NCBI GenBank assembly: GCA_043805435.1
Contig: JAZDHY010000069.1
Location: 62,001 to 126,000, forward strand
Source: JAEXOD01 sp043805435
GTDB lineage: Bacteria; Bacteroidota; Ignavibacteria; Ignavibacteriales; Melioribacteraceae
Length of the DNA: 64,000 bases
Direction: 5' to 3'
The notes beneath the pieces were generated by a model. It worked only from the letters and a program-made list of their open reading frames with translations. It made no database searches and had not been told where the DNA came from. The position numbers and the translations under genes are program-made. Positions 62,793-64,000 of this stretch are shown piece by piece; within the stretch, counting starts at the first letter, position 1, and every line of letters starts with the position of its first letter.

Positions 62793-64000
62793 ATGATAAA
62801 TTTTGTAATAGTACATTCAACTTTTGAATCTATTGATTCTATAAGTTTAAGATTAGCCAAATTTTTGGAAAAATTTTCCAAAAGCGAAAATATTTCAGCA
62901 CCAGAATTTATCAGTTCTGTTTTACCTGACGATAAAGTTAAAATTTTAAACTCAGCCCCTTTGATAATTATGGCGACAACGGGTGGAGTTGAGCAAATTG
63001 CTGCAAAACTAATAAAAGACTCCTTATTGCCAATTTTATTAATTGCACCAAATCAAAAAAACGCAGTTGCTGCTTCCTTAGAAATTTATTCATGTTACAA
63101 ACATAAAAACAATTTTATACTAAAATATATTAATAATGTCGAGCAGTTATCAAAACAGCTGAATAATTTTACTGTTGTTGCCGATACAATTATTAAAATT
63201 AACAAAGTAATTTTTGGTTCAATTGGTTCTCCATCCGACTGGCTTTTAACATCACAAAATGTAACTAAGTTTGGCAGCTTTTATACAAAAATTGTAAATA
63301 TTTCCACAAATGAATTAATTGAAGAAGTTTCCGGCATTCCGGATAATGATGTTCAGCTTACTGAATTTAACAATCATTTGTCTGTGTGTAAAAACGAGCA
63401 CGTATCAAATAGTTCCATAACCAATTCTGGTAAAGTATATGTTGCGTTAAACAAAATTATTGACAAATATAAACTTAATGCTTTATCTATTAGATGCTTC
63501 GACCTGCTGGATCATAACTATACCTCGTGCATGGCGTTAAGTTATTTAAACGATAACGGGATTGTGGCCGGCTGCGAAGGTGATTTACACGCAACTTTTT
63601 CAATGATGATTGCAGCTTATTTAACAGCCCGGCCAAGCTGGATGGCTAACCCTTCTTCCATTAATTTTGAAGATAACAGCATAACATTTGCACATTGTTC
63701 AACTCCGTTAAAGGTACTAATGCCGGATTCTATTGAGCTTAATACACATATGGAATCGGGGTTAAGTGTGGCCGTTGAAGGCGAGCTGCCGGCGGGAGAA
63801 GTTTCGATTTTTAGAACCGGCGGAAATTTTGATAAAATGCTGTTAATTACCGGCCGACTTATTCAATCTAATATGGGCGACCCAAATTTATGCCGCACTC
63901 AGGCAATTATTACTCTTGACGGAAATTTGAATAAATGGCTTGAAAACAGTTTAGGTAATCATCAAGTAATTGTTTTTAGCGATATCTCAAGTAAACTTAA
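62793..64000 (+). CDS. L-fucose/L-arabinose isomerase-like protein, partial
   Basis: The reading frame starts at ATG 62793 (MINFVIVHSTFESIDSISLR) and stays open to the right edge (402 codons). The segment ALSIRCFDLLDHNYTSCMAL, then NGIVAGCEGDLHATFSMMI and GELPAGEVSIFRTGG is like the fucose isomerase C-terminal domain family. In that family the C-E-x-D/N pattern (here CEGDLHA) and H-C (AHCSTP) contribute the metal site. The N-terminal half is variable. True L-fucose isomerase is longer; this belongs to the shorter, functionally uncharacterised relatives. It is divergent from porQ, with 279 AT-rich bases between them. Confidence 0.7.
   Translation, partial: MINFVIVHSTFESIDSISLRLAKFLEKFSKSENISAPEFISSVLPDDKVKILNSAPLIIMATTGGVEQIAAKLIKDSLLPILLIAPNQKNAVAASLEIYSCYKHKNNFILKYINNVEQLSKQLNNFTVVADTIIKINKVIFGSIGSPSDWLLTSQNVTKFGSFYTKIVNISTNELIEEVSGIPDNDVQLTEFNNHLSVCKNEHVSNSSITNSGKVYVALNKIIDKYKLNALSIRCFDLLDHNYTSCMALSYLNDNGIVAGCEGDLHATFSMMIAAYLTARPSWMANPSSINFEDNSITFAHCSTPLKVLMPDSIELNTHMESGLSVAVEGELPAGEVSIFRTGGNFDKMLLITGRLIQSNMGDPNLCRTQAIITLDGNLNKWLENSLGNHQVIVFSDISSKL

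Noticed and set aside
62693..62881. A minus-strand 62-codon frame
   Set aside because: It overlaps the start of the isomerase-like gene on the other strand and is AT-rich noise.
1..64000. tRNA, rRNA and CRISPR arrays
   Set aside because: No cloverleaf with CCA-type end, no rRNA-like conserved stretch and no regular repeat-spacer pattern was seen; the regular repeats at 40.9-44.7 kb are coding.

Overview
The window reads as chromosomal DNA of a low-GC, Gram-negative member of the Bacteroidota/Chlorobi group, most likely an Ignavibacteria relative. Five proteins end in a type IX secretion (T9SS) C-terminal region; four of these carry the YPNPFNPST/NT motif typical of that clade. A PorQ homologue and a PorV-like protein are present. 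Many genes have a purine-rich RBS a few bases before ATG, and several intergenic gaps hold short hairpin repeats of the kind common in these genomes. No rRNA, tRNA or CRISPR array was seen.

Region 1 (1-10.1 kb, minus strand) looks like a glucan or oligosaccharide uptake locus. In transcription order it holds a CBM9-like T9SS protein, a TonB-dependent receptor, a large secreted protein, a PorV-like protein and a partial GH144/glycoamylase-type enzyme that runs off the left edge. A perfect 18-bp LacI-type operator (10100-10117) precedes the first gene, and a strong hairpin terminator separates gene 1 from gene 2. Region 2 (10.3-12.9 kb, minus) is a tight module of zinc-ribbon/TM2 protein, DUF5685-like protein, J-domain protein with a Cys-rich tail, and DedA-like membrane protein. 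Region 3 (12.9-16.3 kb) is a patch of decayed sequence around an RloC/PrrC-like zinc-hook ATPase. That gene is broken by an 11-base homopolymer, and its missing last ~58 codons are still intact in the next frame.

Region 4 (16.3-26.6 kb) carries an active/inactive M16 peptidase pair, a secreted Asp-box propeller protein, Sco1 and PCuAC copper chaperones (CuA assembly), SufE, and an NtrB/NtrC-type two-component pair. It ends at a truncated IS1182-family element and a repeat-rich gap (26.6-27.3 kb). Region 5 (27.3-40.3 kb, minus) is a seven-gene run: SpoIID-like protein, glycosyltransferase, BatA-like VWA protein, HflX, HutH, a class III nucleotide cyclase with unusual specificity residues, and a 1451-residue activase/dehydratase fusion.

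Region 6 (40.7-45 kb) holds two tandem paralogous T9SS proteins built of 13-14 propeller repeats. Region 7 (45-53.2 kb) has a GH13 enzyme, DnaG, a GNAT acetyltransferase, a ThDP enzyme, two tandem Cys-rich lipoproteins, a DUF192 protein, a NUDIX hydrolase and a lone MNT nucleotidyltransferase. Region 8 (53.2-64 kb) starts with a REPIN-like repeat cluster. It continues with RlmD, a SAM methyltransferase, a TolC/permease/adaptor export set lacking its own ATPase, a TPR protein, PorQ, and a fucose-isomerase-like gene that runs off the right edge.

The best leads for something undescribed are the homopolymer-switched RloC-like ATPase, the zinc-ribbon/DUF5685/J-domain/DedA module, the cyclase with altered base-specificity positions, and the duplicated Cys-rich lipoproteins.
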